This document shows, piece by piece, positions 1 through 7,365 of a stretch of DNA of 64,000 bases (positions within the stretch are counted from its first letter, which is position 1; each line of letters opens with the position of its first letter). A program made the position numbers and the translations under genes. Below the pieces are notes generated by a model. That model was not told where the DNA came from and searched no databases. It was given only the letters and a program-made list of their open reading frames with translations. The stretch is taken from NCBI GenBank assembly GCA_964384645.1, contig CAYLKL010000003.1, positions 19,720 through 83,719 on the forward strand. Direction: 5' to 3'. The stretch is from DAORIO01 sp964384645. Lineage in GTDB: Bacteria > Patescibacteriota > Minisyncoccia > Phycocordibacterales > UBA9973.

Positions 1-54
1 TGCGATTCCACCAACCTTTATTTCATTTACCATTGCTCCAATAGGGTCTGTCAT
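1..54 (-). CDS. rpsH: Ribosomal protein S8, N-terminal fragment (cut by window edge)
   Basis: The first 18 codons read MTDPIGAMVNEIKVGGIA, and MTDPI is the usual opening of bacterial S8, a 16S-binding small-subunit protein. The gene continues beyond the left edge. It lies 10 bases downstream of rpsN on the same strand, as in a normal spc operon. Only the start is visible, so the call rests on the N-terminal motif and on position. Confidence 0.75.
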   Translation of the reverse strand, partial: MTDPIGAMVNEIKVGGIA

Positions 55-64
55 AAATTTATTT

Positions 65-250
65 TTACCAAGATGACTTTCTAACTCCAGGAATCATTCC
101 TTCGTTTGAAAGTTCTCTAAAGCAAATTCTGCAAAGACCGAAGTCTCTCATAAATCCCTTTCCTCTTCCACAACGAAAACAGCGATTCTTCGCTCTTGTA
201 GAAAACTTGGGTGTACGCGCAGCGCGTACTTTTACTGATGTTTTTGCCAT
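65..250 (-). CDS. rpsN: Ribosomal protein S14, zinc-ribbon type (type Z)
   Basis: The 61-aa protein is the normal length for the short, zinc-binding form of S14. It has two CxxC pairs (C24-x2-C27 and C40-x2-C43) and the conserved ending PGVRKSSW. S14 assembles into the 30S head. In a standard spc operon it directly follows rplE; here two unrelated genes with their own terminators lie between them, so rpsN-rpsH must be transcribed separately or from readthrough. No Shine-Dalgarno sequence is visible. Confidence 0.97.
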   Translation of the reverse strand: MAKTSVKVRAARTPKFSTRAKNRCFRCGRGKGFMRDFGLCRICFRELSNEGMIPGVRKSSW

Positions 251-385
251 ATTTATAATTACTTCGCAATATCACACGATTTTTCTTGGATATCTTCGTC
301 CGAAAACTCGGATACCCAAGGAGAACCGTGGATTGCTGAAGTCCTAAGATACTACCAAAAGGGCTTTTGGATGTCAAATAATTCA

Positions 386-414
386 AAATAAAAAAGCTGG
401 TTTTATCCAGCTTT
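386..414 (-). terminator. Intrinsic terminator of the 418-1041 gene
   Basis: An 8-bp stem (AAAGCTGG/CCAGCTTT, 393-414) is followed on the minus strand by a T-rich run. It lies immediately after the stop codon of the orphan membrane gene and upstream of rpsN. Confidence 0.85.
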
Positions 415-417
415 AGA

Positions 418-1041
418 TTAGGCACTACTTGCCAAATTTTTTAAATGAAACTCAGCCTGTTTTTTAATAGACTCTAAATGTCTTTTTTGATACAACTCAG
501 CACCTTCATTTATTATCGCCTCAATGCCTTTTATATCGGGTTGTCTGAGATTCTTATTCTCAATCCGATTAAACAATACAGATATCGCTTCCCTCTTACT
601 ATTCATTTCTTCTTCGTTGTAAAGTTTGGTGTGGTTGAAATCTGATTTTTCCGACCATTTTTTTATCTTTTTGTATATAAACTTTACCCAAAGATAATCA
701 AAAGGGTGAAATAGTACGTAAAGCAAAGTTAATGTGGAGAAGAAAAAAATAACACCTAGCAATTCCTTACTTAATTTATATCCTACGGGTAAGACTTGCG
801 TGTTATTAACCTCCAAATTCAACTCAAAGAATACATATAACAAAGACATAACAATCATAGCCGAAACAAGACCTAGCACAATAATGCTGACTCTGTACCA
901 AAATAAGTATAACCATAGATGATCTCTGAGCTCATAAAACCTCAATCTATTTTCTTTGGTCACCAAAAAAGATTCGAACCCGCTAATCTCTTTAAGGTTT
1001 TTAAAGACATCTTCAATGTTTATTATTTTATTTTTCTTCAT
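418..1041 (-). CDS. Unknown two-helix membrane protein inserted in the spc operon
   Basis: I do not recognise this 207-aa protein. Two strongly hydrophobic segments are visible at about residues 48-72 and 91-113, separated by a short polar loop. A charged C-terminal half (about 114-207) looks helical and cytoplasmic. It has its own promoter (-35 TTGACA, 16-bp spacer, -10 TAAAGT), the A-rich leader CTAAAAACT, and its own terminator, so it is an independent unit sitting between rplE and rpsN. It has no similarity to ribosomal proteins that I can see. It may be a lineage-specific insertion. Confidence 0.75.
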   Translation of the reverse strand: MKKNKIINIEDVFKNLKEISGFESFLVTKENRLRFYELRDHLWLYLFWYRVSIIVLGLVSAMIVMSLLYVFFELNLEVNNTQVLPVGYKLSKELLGVIFFFSTLTLLYVLFHPFDYLWVKFIYKKIKKWSEKSDFNHTKLYNEEEMNSKREAISVLFNRIENKNLRQPDIKGIEAIINEGAELYQKRHLESIKKQAEFHLKNLASSA

Positions 1042-1067
1042 AATATTTAGTTTTTAGAGTTTCGTAA

Positions 1068-1095
1068 ACTTTACTCTTTGGATAAAAATTGTCAA
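1068..1095 (-). promoter_or_regulatory. Promoter of the 418-1041 gene
   Basis: On the minus strand, TTGACA (1090-1095) is followed after 16 bp by TAAAGT (1068-1073), about 27 bases before the start codon. The -35 box is a perfect sigma70 match. Confidence 0.7.
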
Positions 1096-1102
1096 TAAAA
1101 TA

Positions 1103-1120
1103 AAGCCTCAATTGAGGCTT
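1103..1120 (-). terminator. Terminator overlapping the stop codon of the 1108-1374 gene
   Basis: The palindrome AAGCCTCAATTGAGGCTT overlaps the TGA stop (1108-1110) and is followed by a T-rich tract on the minus strand. Confidence 0.75.
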
Positions 1121-1374
1121 TTAGTTGAAAATAATTTTTTTAATTGTGATTTTGTAACATAACTAGCAAGTCGTTCAGTGTCATTATTTTGAATAAATTC
1201 TATACTTTTTACTTCTTTATTCTCCACAACAACCTCAACGAAACAACCGTACAATTCATATAGAGCGAAGGTCTCTTTTTTTATTTTTTTAAGTTTAACA
1301 AAAGTACCACTTTCCAACAGAACACCAGCTCTTTCCTCAAGAGATATATCTACTTTAAATTCCAAACCTTTCAT
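1108..1374 (-). CDS. Small unknown protein inserted in the spc operon
   Basis: This 88-aa protein starts at MKGLEFKVD. A longer reading to 1461 is open but would run back into the rplE terminator, so I prefer 1374. It is charged and probably beta-rich, with no signal peptide or membrane segment and no family I recognise. It lies between two terminators. A weak promoter (TTGCTA, 16 bp, TAGTAT) can be drawn upstream. With the 418-1041 gene it forms the block that separates rplE from rpsN. Confidence 0.65.
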   Translation of the reverse strand: MKGLEFKVDISLEERAGVLLESGTFVKLKKIKKETFALYELYGCFVEVVVENKEVKSIEFIQNNDTERLASYVTKSQLKKLFSTKSLN

Positions 1375-1451
1375 AGTTCTAAGTTTTATTTTAGAAACAA
1401 TACTACAATAAATTAAAAAAGTAGCAAGTCTTTTACACTTCTCATAAAATA

Positions 1452-1471
1452 AAAAAACCACCGAATGGTGG
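1452..1471 (-). terminator. Terminator after rplE
   Basis: A 5-bp CCACC/GGTGG stem with a GAAT-type loop is followed on the minus strand by seven Ts. It closes the rpsS-to-rplE transcript before the two inserted orphan genes. Confidence 0.8.
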
Positions 1472-1477
1472 AGTTTT

Positions 1478-2026
1478 TTATTGAATATTTGTTTTGAATG
1501 GAAGGCCGATATGTGTCAAAAAATCTTTTGCTTCTTCTTTTGATTTAGCAGATGTCTCGATTGTTATAGCCATTCCAAAAATATCTTTAATATCTTCGTC
1601 TGATGTTTCTGGGAAAATAGTGTGTTCTTTGATTCCAAAAGTGATGTTTCCGATATTATCAACTGAGTTTGGGTTTATTCCTCTAAAGTCTTTTGTACGT
1701 GGAAGTGCAATATTTATAAGTTTTTCCAAAAAGTCTTGCATTCTATTTCCTCTTAAAATTACCAAAAGTCCGATTGGGTCTCCTTGTCTTACCTTGAAAG
1801 ATGCAACTGATTTTTTAGCTCCACGAACAGCTGGTTTTTGACCAGTTATTTTTGCAAGTCTGTCAGAAACAAAATCATTTCTTTTGTTGTCTTTCTTCAT
1901 CATTGTTCCAGTTGCAACAGAAACAGCAACTTTTAAAATCTTTGGAGAAGACATTACGTTCTTATATCCAAATTTGTCTTTTGCTTCTTTAAAAAAGCTA
2001 TCTTGTTTTTCTTTGATTGATTTCAT
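1478..2026 (-). CDS. rplE: Ribosomal protein L5
   Basis: L5 (182 aa from this start) binds 5S rRNA and helps form the central protuberance of the 50S subunit. Typical sequence is present: a G(Q)KPAVRGAKKSVASFKVRQG segment and the TKDFRGINPNSVDNIGNITFGIKEH region. I chose MKSIKEKQ at 2026, one base after the rplX stop; an in-frame ATG ten codons earlier would overlap rplX by 29 bases. It is the last gene of the rpsS-rplE run and is followed by a terminator. Confidence 0.96.
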   Translation of the reverse strand: MKSIKEKQDSFFKEAKDKFGYKNVMSSPKILKVAVSVATGTMMKKDNKRNDFVSDRLAKITGQKPAVRGAKKSVASFKVRQGDPIGLLVILRGNRMQDFLEKLINIALPRTKDFRGINPNSVDNIGNITFGIKEHTIFPETSDEDIKDIFGMAITIETSAKSKEEAKDFLTHIGLPFKTNIQ

Positions 2027-2027
2027 A

Positions 2028-2327
2028 TTAAATTTCTTTGCCAGACTTTTTGGCAATTCTTACATTTTTACCATCTACGACCTTGGCTCCAATTCTTGTT
2101 CTTTTCTTTCCATCAAGAAGCATGACGTTTGACATATGGATCGGCATAGGAAATTCTGCAATCTGCCCTTTTTCACCTCGAGTCTTTGCTCTTGTGTGTT
2201 TTTTCTTTACGTTTACGCCTTCAACAACAACTCTGTTTACTGAAACAAAAACCTCTAGGATTTTTCCAGTCTTTCCTTTGTCATTTCCTGCGATAACTAT
2301 GCAATTGTCTCCTTTCTTGATTTTCAT
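2028..2327 (-). CDS. rplX: Ribosomal protein L24
   Basis: This 99-aa large-subunit assembly initiator has the N-terminal KOW motif (KKGDNCIVIAGNDKGKTGKI) and the VEGVNVKKKHTR segment typical of L24. It follows rplN by four bases in the usual spc order. It is at the short end of bacterial L24 length. Confidence 0.96.
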   Translation of the reverse strand: MKIKKGDNCIVIAGNDKGKTGKILEVFVSVNRVVVEGVNVKKKHTRAKTRGEKGQIAEFPMPIHMSNVMLLDGKKRTRIGAKVVDGKNVRIAKKSGKEI

Positions 2328-2331
2328 AAAA

Positions 2332-2703
2332 TTAAATAACTTCAGGTGCTAATGAAATAATCTTTTGGTACCCTTTGTCTGCAAGCTCTCTTGGTATTGG
2401 CCCGAAAACACGTCCCGCCTTTGGTTCCTTTTTTCCCTTTTCTAAAATAACAACAGCGTTGTCGTCGAATCGGATGTAAGAACCATCTCTTCTTCTTAGA
2501 GCTTCTCTTTGTCTTACGATAACAGCTTCAAGAACATCTTTCTTCTTTATGTTCTTTCTTGGTGTTGCAACCTTAACAGAGATAATAACTCTGTCTCCAA
2601 TTTCAGCATAACGTCTCTTTGAACCACCAAGTACTTTGAAAACTTGGCCGACTGTTCCACCACCGTTGTCTGTTATTTTTACTACTGTTCCTGCTTGTAT
2701 CAT
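2332..2703 (-). CDS. rplN: Ribosomal protein L14
   Basis: The 123-aa protein begins MIQAGTVVKITDNGG and contains the conserved GDRVIISVKVATPR and RRRDGSYIRFDDNAVV segments of L14, a 23S-binding protein at the subunit interface. Length and order are standard, between rpsQ and rplX. Confidence 0.97.
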   Translation of the reverse strand: MIQAGTVVKITDNGGGTVGQVFKVLGGSKRRYAEIGDRVIISVKVATPRKNIKKKDVLEAVIVRQREALRRRDGSYIRFDDNAVVILEKGKKEPKAGRVFGPIPRELADKGYQKIISLAPEVI

Positions 2704-2709
2704 AAAATT

Positions 2710-2952
2710 TTAACCATTAACAACAATAAAATGCTTGTCTTTTGAAATCGGCCTTGATTCTTCAATAAAAACCTTGTCACCAACCAAAGCAGTATTGCCT
2801 GGATTGTGTGCCTTTAGTTTTTTTGTAATCTTCATAAACTTCTGATATTTAGGGTGTTTAACAAATCGAACAACAGAAACAACCACCGTGTCTTTCATTT
2901 TGTTAGACACGACTGTTCCTTGCAATGTTCTTTTGTTATTTTTCTTTTCCAT
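2710..2952 (-). CDS. rpsQ: Ribosomal protein S17
   Basis: This 80-aa protein has the S17 OB-fold pattern: RTLQGTVVSNKMKDTVVV, then HPKYQKFMK and the GDKVFIEESRPISKDKHF ending. S17 is a primary 16S-binding protein. It lies between rpmC and rplN, five and six bases from its neighbours. Confidence 0.97.
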   Translation of the reverse strand: MEKKNNKRTLQGTVVSNKMKDTVVVSVVRFVKHPKYQKFMKITKKLKAHNPGNTALVGDKVFIEESRPISKDKHFIVVNG

Positions 2953-2957
2953 AAATA

Positions 2958-3146
2958 TTATTTATCTAAACTTGCTAGTTGTGTTTTTGATCTAGCGATT
3001 GTTTTCTTTAAGTTTCTCTTTTCTACAAAACTCTTTTCTCCTGCCCCACTTGTACTAAAAGCTATTTCTCTAAGTCTTAATTCTGATTCCTTGATAAGCT
3101 TTTGTAATTCTAGGGCAGATTTTGTTTTTAAATCTATCTTTTTCAT
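2958..3146 (-). CDS. rpmC: Ribosomal protein L29
   Basis: The 62-aa, mostly helical L29 begins MKKIDLKTKSALELQKLI and has the family's LR..AFS and ARSKTQLA pattern. L29 lies by the peptide exit tunnel and forms part of the docking site for trigger factor, which is also encoded here (47563-48618). It is one base downstream of rplP. Confidence 0.93.
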   Translation of the reverse strand: MKKIDLKTKSALELQKLIKESELRLREIAFSTSGAGEKSFVEKRNLKKTIARSKTQLASLDK

Positions 3147-3147
3147 A

Positions 3148-3573
3148 TTAAATCACTCGTGAAATTACTCTTGTTTTGATTGGCAATTTTGTTCCAGCCT
3201 TTCTTAAAGCTTCTCGTGCGATTTTCTCATCAACACCATCAACTTCAAAAATAATTCTTCCTGGTTTTACCTCAAAACAATACTTTTGTAAATCTCCCTT
3301 ACCTTTTCCCATACCCACCTCTGGTGGTTTTGCTGTTACAGGTCTATCTGGGAAAACTCTTATCCAAACTCTTCCTGTCTTTGTAAGTTGTCTAGCCATT
3401 GCCTTTCGAGCTGCTTCGATTTGGTTTGAAGTCATTCGAGCGTGAGTTTCAGCCTTAAGTCCGAATTCTCCGAATGACAAAGTTACCCCTCTTGTATCAG
3501 GACGAGTAAAAGTAGCAGAATTTCTTCTTGCAGTTTGCCACTTTCTAAATTTTACTTTTTTAGGGAATAACAT
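3148..3573 (-). CDS. rplP: Ribosomal protein L16
   Basis: L16 (141 aa) shows the hallmark MLFPKKVKFRKWQ start, followed by FGLKA, WIRVFPDRPVTAKPPEVGMGKGKG and the EVDGVDEKIAREALRKA tail. It helps organise the A-site region of 23S rRNA. Length and position after rpsC are standard. Confidence 0.97.
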   Translation of the reverse strand: MLFPKKVKFRKWQTARRNSATFTRPDTRGVTLSFGEFGLKAETHARMTSNQIEAARKAMARQLTKTGRVWIRVFPDRPVTAKPPEVGMGKGKGDLQKYCFEVKPGRIIFEVDGVDEKIAREALRKAGTKLPIKTRVISRVI

Positions 3574-3591
3574 AAGCCTTTTTTATATAAA

Positions 3592-4254
3592 TTATTTATC
3601 ACTATCGAACTTTTCTCCTCTGTAAATCCAAACTCTAATTCCAACATCTCCGTACGGCAGATGTGCTCTTTCTCTTGCGAAATCAACATCTGCTCTAAAT
3701 GTCTGAAGTGGGATAGAGCCTTTTTTCAATTCTTCACTTCGAGCGATTTCTGCCCCACCAAGACGTCCACCTAAAACAATTCTAACTCCTTGAACTTCTC
3801 GAACAGTCGAAACTTTTTCGATTGTTTGCTTCATTACTCTTCTAAAAGGCATTCTCTTCTCTAGAGCTTCAGCTACTGAATATGCAACAATTGCGGCGTC
3901 TGCGTCTGGATTTGCAACTGGAACAACTTCAATTTTGAAATCTTCAGGCATAGAAATCTTGTTCTTTTTCATGAAGTTTCTTGTATCGTCCATCAACTTC
4001 TTTGAACCTTCTCCTGATCGTCCGATAACAATACCTGGTCGTGATGTTCGAACAAGGATTCGTGCTAGTTTTCGACTTCTTTCGATTTCGATAGAAGAAA
4101 TATAAGCATTTCTAAGTTTCTTTGTTAGGTATTCGCGAATCAAAACATCTCCTCGTAGATTTTCTTTGAATTTTGAACCTACAGAAAACCAGCGTGATCT
4201 CCAATCACGGATTATAGGTAGACGGTGTGCAAATGGGTTAACAATTTTTGACAT
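3592..4254 (-). CDS. rpsC: Ribosomal protein S3
   Basis: S3 (220 aa) has the KH domain with the RPGIVIGRSGEGSKKL GxxG-type loop near residue 75, and a C-terminal domain with VQGVRIVLGGRLGGAEIARSE and LPYGDVGIRVWIYRGE. It sits at the mRNA entry channel. The start (MSKIVNPFAHRLP) is a variant of the common GxKVxPxxxRLG opening. Confidence 0.97.
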   Translation of the reverse strand: MSKIVNPFAHRLPIIRDWRSRWFSVGSKFKENLRGDVLIREYLTKKLRNAYISSIEIERSRKLARILVRTSRPGIVIGRSGEGSKKLMDDTRNFMKKNKISMPEDFKIEVVPVANPDADAAIVAYSVAEALEKRMPFRRVMKQTIEKVSTVREVQGVRIVLGGRLGGAEIARSEELKKGSIPLQTFRADVDFARERAHLPYGDVGIRVWIYRGEKFDSDK

Positions 4255-4259
4255 ATAAA

Positions 4260-4712
4260 TTAATTATTTTCTTCTTTAGTTTCCTCTTCTTTATCAATCT
4301 TTGATAATTTTTTAGCTACAGTTTTCGCTTCAGCTGTACTCTTTTGCATATCTTTCTTGATTTTGCTGATTTTTTCTTTCTTTTCTGGTTTTGCACCTAG
4401 TGTAAGCATTATGTGACTTGATCGCTTCTTTATTGCAGCTGGTCGGCCAAAAGCTCTTGGCATAAATCTGTGCATTGTAAGACCTTGATCTACTCTGATA
4501 CTTTTGATGATCATATCGTCTTCACTTGCCCCACCCTTTACAGTAGCGTTTGCGTAAGCACTTTTGATAAGTTTCAAAATCGGATCGCTTGATCTCTTTG
4601 GCAAATATGTAAGCAAAAGCTCTGCGTCAGTTATAGTTTTACCTTGAACAAGACTAGCTACTAGTCTTACTTTTCTTGGTGATATTCTTAGATTTGAAAG
4701 CTTTGCGTTCAT
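4260..4712 (-). CDS. rplV: Ribosomal protein L22 with charged C-terminal tail
   Basis: The L22 core spans residues 1-110 (LRISPRKVRLVASLVQGK, PKRSSDPILKLIKSAYANA, RFMPRAFGRPAAIKKRSSHIMLTL). A further tail of about 40 residues, rich in Lys and Glu, follows; typical bacterial L22 stops near 110. L22 lines the exit tunnel. The tail is predicted to be disordered and surface-exposed. Confidence 0.96.
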   Translation of the reverse strand: MNAKLSNLRISPRKVRLVASLVQGKTITDAELLLTYLPKRSSDPILKLIKSAYANATVKGGASEDDMIIKSIRVDQGLTMHRFMPRAFGRPAAIKKRSSHIMLTLGAKPEKKEKISKIKKDMQKSTAEAKTVAKKLSKIDKEEETKEENN

Positions 4713-4718
4713 ATATTT

Positions 4719-5069
4719 TTATTTCTTTTTCTTATCATCTGAAGATGAAGCTTTTGCGGCCTTAGCTGCTGCAATTTCAGATTCTTTTGCTTTTGCTTCA
4801 AGTTCTTTTTGCATCTTACCTCCGTGTCTTCTAAATGTCTTAGTTGGAGAGAATTCACCCAATCTGTGACCAACCATATCTTCTGTTGCTAGGACTTCAA
4901 TGTGGTTTTTTCCATTGTGAACACCAAAAGTGAAACCAACCATTTCTGGACTGATTACACATGCTCGTGACCATGTTTTAATAACCCCGATTTCTCGAGG
5001 GTTTTTTCCTAGCACTTTCTTTAGGACTCTTTCGTCAACGTAAGGTCCTTTTTTAGTTGATCTTGTCAT
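4719..5069 (-). CDS. rpsS: Ribosomal protein S19 with C-terminal extension
   Basis: The start is MTRSTKKGPYVDERV, the normal S19 opening (116 aa). An upstream in-frame ATG at 5126 would lie inside the promoter, so I rejected it. Core motifs WSRACVISPEMVGFTFGVHNGK, HRLGEFSPTKTFRRHGG are present. About 25 extra residues, rich in Ala, Lys and Ser, follow the usual end. It leads the rpsS-to-rplE transcript and is separated from rplB by the four pyr genes. Confidence 0.96.
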   Translation of the reverse strand: MTRSTKKGPYVDERVLKKVLGKNPREIGVIKTWSRACVISPEMVGFTFGVHNGKNHIEVLATEDMVGHRLGEFSPTKTFRRHGGKMQKELEAKAKESEIAAAKAAKASSSDDKKKK

Positions 5070-5083
5070 AAGGGTAAAATAAA

Positions 5084-5101
5084 TAGCTCTCCAAAGAGCT
5101 A
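5084..5101 (-). promoter_or_regulatory. 5'-end hairpin in the rpsS leader
   Basis: A perfect 7-bp stem (TAGCTCT/AGAGCTA) with a 4-base loop lies about where transcription should start, given the promoter at 5107-5136. It is followed on the minus strand by a T-rich stretch and then by the rpsS start at 5069. Similar hairpins lie at the start of the fusA, tuf and rpsL transcripts. Confidence 0.55.
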
Positions 5102-5106
5102 GAGAC

Positions 5107-5136
5107 AGATTAGCAGAAAGAGCCATACCTTGTCAA
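5107..5136 (-). promoter_or_regulatory. Promoter of the rpsS-rplE operon
   Basis: TTGACA (5131-5136), an 18-bp spacer and TAATCT (5107-5112) on the minus strand. The spacer contains GTAT and ends TTTCTGC, very like the tuf promoter spacer at 13407-13424. Confidence 0.75.
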
Positions 5137-5154
5137 ATTATTAATCAGTTAGGG

Positions 5155-5182
5155 TTGATATTTAGCCACAAATAGTTACTAT
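5155..5182 (+). promoter_or_regulatory. Probable promoter of pyrD
   Basis: TTGATA (5155-5160), a 16-bp spacer and TACTAT (5177-5182), 26 bases before the pyrD start. The leader contains the ACTTTAAAAACTATC motif shared with other genes of the window. Confidence 0.5.
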
Positions 5183-5208
5183 AAGAAAAACACTTTAAAA
5201 ACTATCAT

Positions 5209-6135
5209 ATGCAATACACTAAAACACCCCAAAAATTACCCGTTTCTCCATTAGGAAATGGAGCTGGAATCATAAAAACAGAAGATGATTTCAACAAGTT
5301 TCTGAAAATTGAAGATATTCCAGAAATATTGATTGGAAGCATTACTTCCCTTCCCCGTGAAGGCAATTCCGGAAACACTTTTTATTCTGGGCCAGGATAT
5401 ACACTAAATGCACTCGGGTTGCCGAACCCCGGAATTCAGTACTGGCTAGAAAATGATCGACTGAAAAAATGTGCAGAAAGGGCGCATAAAAAAGAAAAGC
5501 AAGTTGGGATAAGTATTGTTGGATTCAAAGAAGGAGAACTTGGAGAAATCGCCCAAATTGCCGAAGATGCTGAGATTGATTTCATTGAGATTAATGCTGG
5601 ATGTCCTAATGTCTGGGCCGAAGGTAAACAAAAAGAAATTATAAGTTTCTCTTCTGAGGCATTATCCTTTGCTCTAGGAGAAATTTATGGGGCGACCGAA
5701 AAAATAAAAATTGGCTTCAAACTTTCTCCATATTCAAACCCCGGAGAACTTGAGAGAATTGCTAAATTCTTTAATCTCACCCACAAAGCCTTTGATAGAA
5801 TCTCTTTCATTACCACCTGTAACACTTTCCCAAATTCATTCTCAGAAGATGAGGAAGGAAATCCACGAATAAGTGCCAATAATGGTTACGGCGGAATGGC
5901 TGGAGAAGCAATCATTGCAATTGCTCTGGGGCAAGTAAAACAATTCAAAGCAGTCTTAATACCCGAAATTAAAATAAAGGGAGTCGGCGGAATAACAAAA
6001 GGAAGTGATGTAAGGAATTTTTTTAAAGCAGGAGCCTCGATGGTTCAGATTGTTTCAGCTTATTACCGAAACGAAGACCTTAGTGTCTTCTCTCGCATAA
6101 GGGCAGAGTACGAAATGCTTACAGAAAAAGTGTAA
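5209..6135 (+). CDS. pyrD: Dihydroorotate dehydrogenase, class 1
   Basis: This 308-aa FMN TIM-barrel enzyme should oxidise dihydroorotate to orotate. Visible motifs are GSITSLPREGN, NALGLPNPG, EINAGCPNVW (Cys132 in the position of the class-1 catalytic Cys), CNTF, GVGGI and AGASMVQI near the C-terminal phosphate site. There is no N-terminal membrane helix, so it is soluble class 1 rather than class 2. No pyrK partner is present in the window, which favours class 1A, but this is not proven. It starts the pyr block inserted between rplB and rpsS, and has its own terminator. Confidence 0.93.
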   Translation: MQYTKTPQKLPVSPLGNGAGIIKTEDDFNKFLKIEDIPEILIGSITSLPREGNSGNTFYSGPGYTLNALGLPNPGIQYWLENDRLKKCAERAHKKEKQVGISIVGFKEGELGEIAQIAEDAEIDFIEINAGCPNVWAEGKQKEIISFSSEALSFALGEIYGATEKIKIGFKLSPYSNPGELERIAKFFNLTHKAFDRISFITTCNTFPNSFSEDEEGNPRISANNGYGGMAGEAIIAIALGQVKQFKAVLIPEIKIKGVGGITKGSDVRNFFKAGASMVQIVSAYYRNEDLSVFSRIRAEYEMLTEKV

Positions 6136-6148
6136 TACCTTATAGGGC

Positions 6149-6178
6149 AAAACGGCGCAGTAGTGCGCCGTTTTTTTA
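6149..6178 (+). terminator. Terminator after pyrD
   Basis: GC-rich 9-bp stem (AACGGCGCA/TGCGCCGTT), GTAG loop and a run of seven Ts. Confidence 0.9.
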
Positions 6179-6179
6179 T

Positions 6180-6207
6180 TTGCAATAAAAAAATAAAAAT
6201 GTAGGAT
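6180..6207 (+). promoter_or_regulatory. Probable promoter of pyrC
   Basis: TTGCAA (6180-6185), a 16-bp spacer and TAGGAT (6202-6207). The leader has ACTTTAAAAAATATC directly before ATG, nearly identical to the pyrD leader. Confidence 0.5.
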
Positions 6208-6231
6208 GAAGCAAACTTTAAAAAATATCAT

Positions 6232-7275
6232 ATGAAAGAAATCCAAATTATAAGACCTAGTGATATGCATTTACACTTCCGTGAAGGAGAAATGCTAAAT
6301 CTTGTAGCTCCGCACACCGCACGACATTTCTATTATGGACTCGTTATGCCGAACACGACCAACCCACCTATTCGAACTGGAGAAAATGCAAAAAATTATG
6401 AGGAGCAGATTTTATCTGCAACAAAAGATTACCCTCATTTCATTCCAGTCATGACGATTAAAGCCTATGACACCGATGAACACCTAACAACTCCAGAGGT
6501 TGTAGAGGGAGCATATTCAAATGGCGCCAAAGCAATAAAAGTTTATCCTCAAGGCGCGACTACTAATTCTCATGATGCTGTTAAAGATATTAAAAAACTT
6601 TACCCTGCATTTGAAAAAGCAGAAGAGCTCGGAATGAGAGTATGTCTCCACGGAGAAAAACCAGATGATGAAATAATTGCTCTGGAATGGGAAAGACTTT
6701 TCTATAGTGATGTAAAAGAGTTATATAAAACTTTTCCAGAATTACGAATTATCTTTGAACACATTACTTGCGAAAGCACTATTGGTTTCATTCAAGATGC
6801 ACCGGACAATGTAGCAGCTACAATTACTGCCCATCACGCACTGGTTAATTTCAATCATCTCGCAGGTGGAATGTTGCGCCCCGACTTGTACTGCAAACCT
6901 CTACTTAAATCCCCGCAGGATCAAAAAGCGCTCCGGAAAATTATGATAAGTGGAAACCCAAAATTCTTCCTGGGAACAGACAGTGCTCCACACGTTGAAG
7001 AGAAAAAATATTGTGACCATGGATGTGCAGGAGTTTATACTGCCCCAATTGCAATGTCTCTTTACACCCAGATCTTCTATGAAGAAGGTGAGCTATCTAG
7101 ACTCGAGAATTTTTCATCAGTTTTTGGACCAAGGTTTTATGGTCTTGAAATTCCAACTGAAAAAATTACCGTTATAAAAGAAGAATTCATCCCTAATAAA
7201 TTTTATCAAGAAGGAAACCTTAAGATAAATAATTACTGGGGTGGTATGAAGCTCGACTGGAAAGTTAAAGAATAA
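6232..7275 (+). CDS. pyrC: Dihydroorotase, class II (E. coli PyrC type)
   Basis: The 347-aa zinc amidohydrolase closes N-carbamoyl-aspartate to dihydroorotate. The metal and catalytic residues are in place: H13 and H15 (DMHLHFR), the carboxylated-Lys candidate K103 (AIKVYPQG), H140 (LHGE), H177 (FEHI) and D250 (GTDSAPH). Length and motifs match the short class II enzymes, not the longer class I type. It lies 96 bases downstream of pyrD and has its own promoter and terminator. No carAB or pyrB is seen, so the upstream half of the pathway is missing here. Confidence 0.96.
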   Translation: MKEIQIIRPSDMHLHFREGEMLNLVAPHTARHFYYGLVMPNTTNPPIRTGENAKNYEEQILSATKDYPHFIPVMTIKAYDTDEHLTTPEVVEGAYSNGAKAIKVYPQGATTNSHDAVKDIKKLYPAFEKAEELGMRVCLHGEKPDDEIIALEWERLFYSDVKELYKTFPELRIIFEHITCESTIGFIQDAPDNVAATITAHHALVNFNHLAGGMLRPDLYCKPLLKSPQDQKALRKIMISGNPKFFLGTDSAPHVEEKKYCDHGCAGVYTAPIAMSLYTQIFYEEGELSRLENFSSVFGPRFYGLEIPTEKITVIKEEFIPNKFYQEGNLKINNYWGGMKLDWKVKE

Positions 7276-7279
7276 ATTG

Positions 7280-7307
7280 AAAGAGACCTGAAATGGTCTC
7301 TTTTTTA
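7280..7307 (+). terminator. Terminator after pyrC
   Basis: AGAGACC/GGTCTCT stem followed by six Ts and an AT-rich tail. Confidence 0.85.
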
Positions 7308-7365
7308 TTTGCCCCAAAATAGTAGGTGTGATAGAAATATGAAAATTCATTTAAAAACAAAAACT

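Noticed and set aside
117..425. 102-aa open frame over rpsN and its upstream gap
   Set aside because: It overlaps rpsN in another frame, has no family resemblance and crosses a terminator.
5070..5126. Longer N-terminus for rpsS
   Set aside because: The extra codons lie in the promoter and 5' hairpin, and the S19 family starts at MTRSTKKG.
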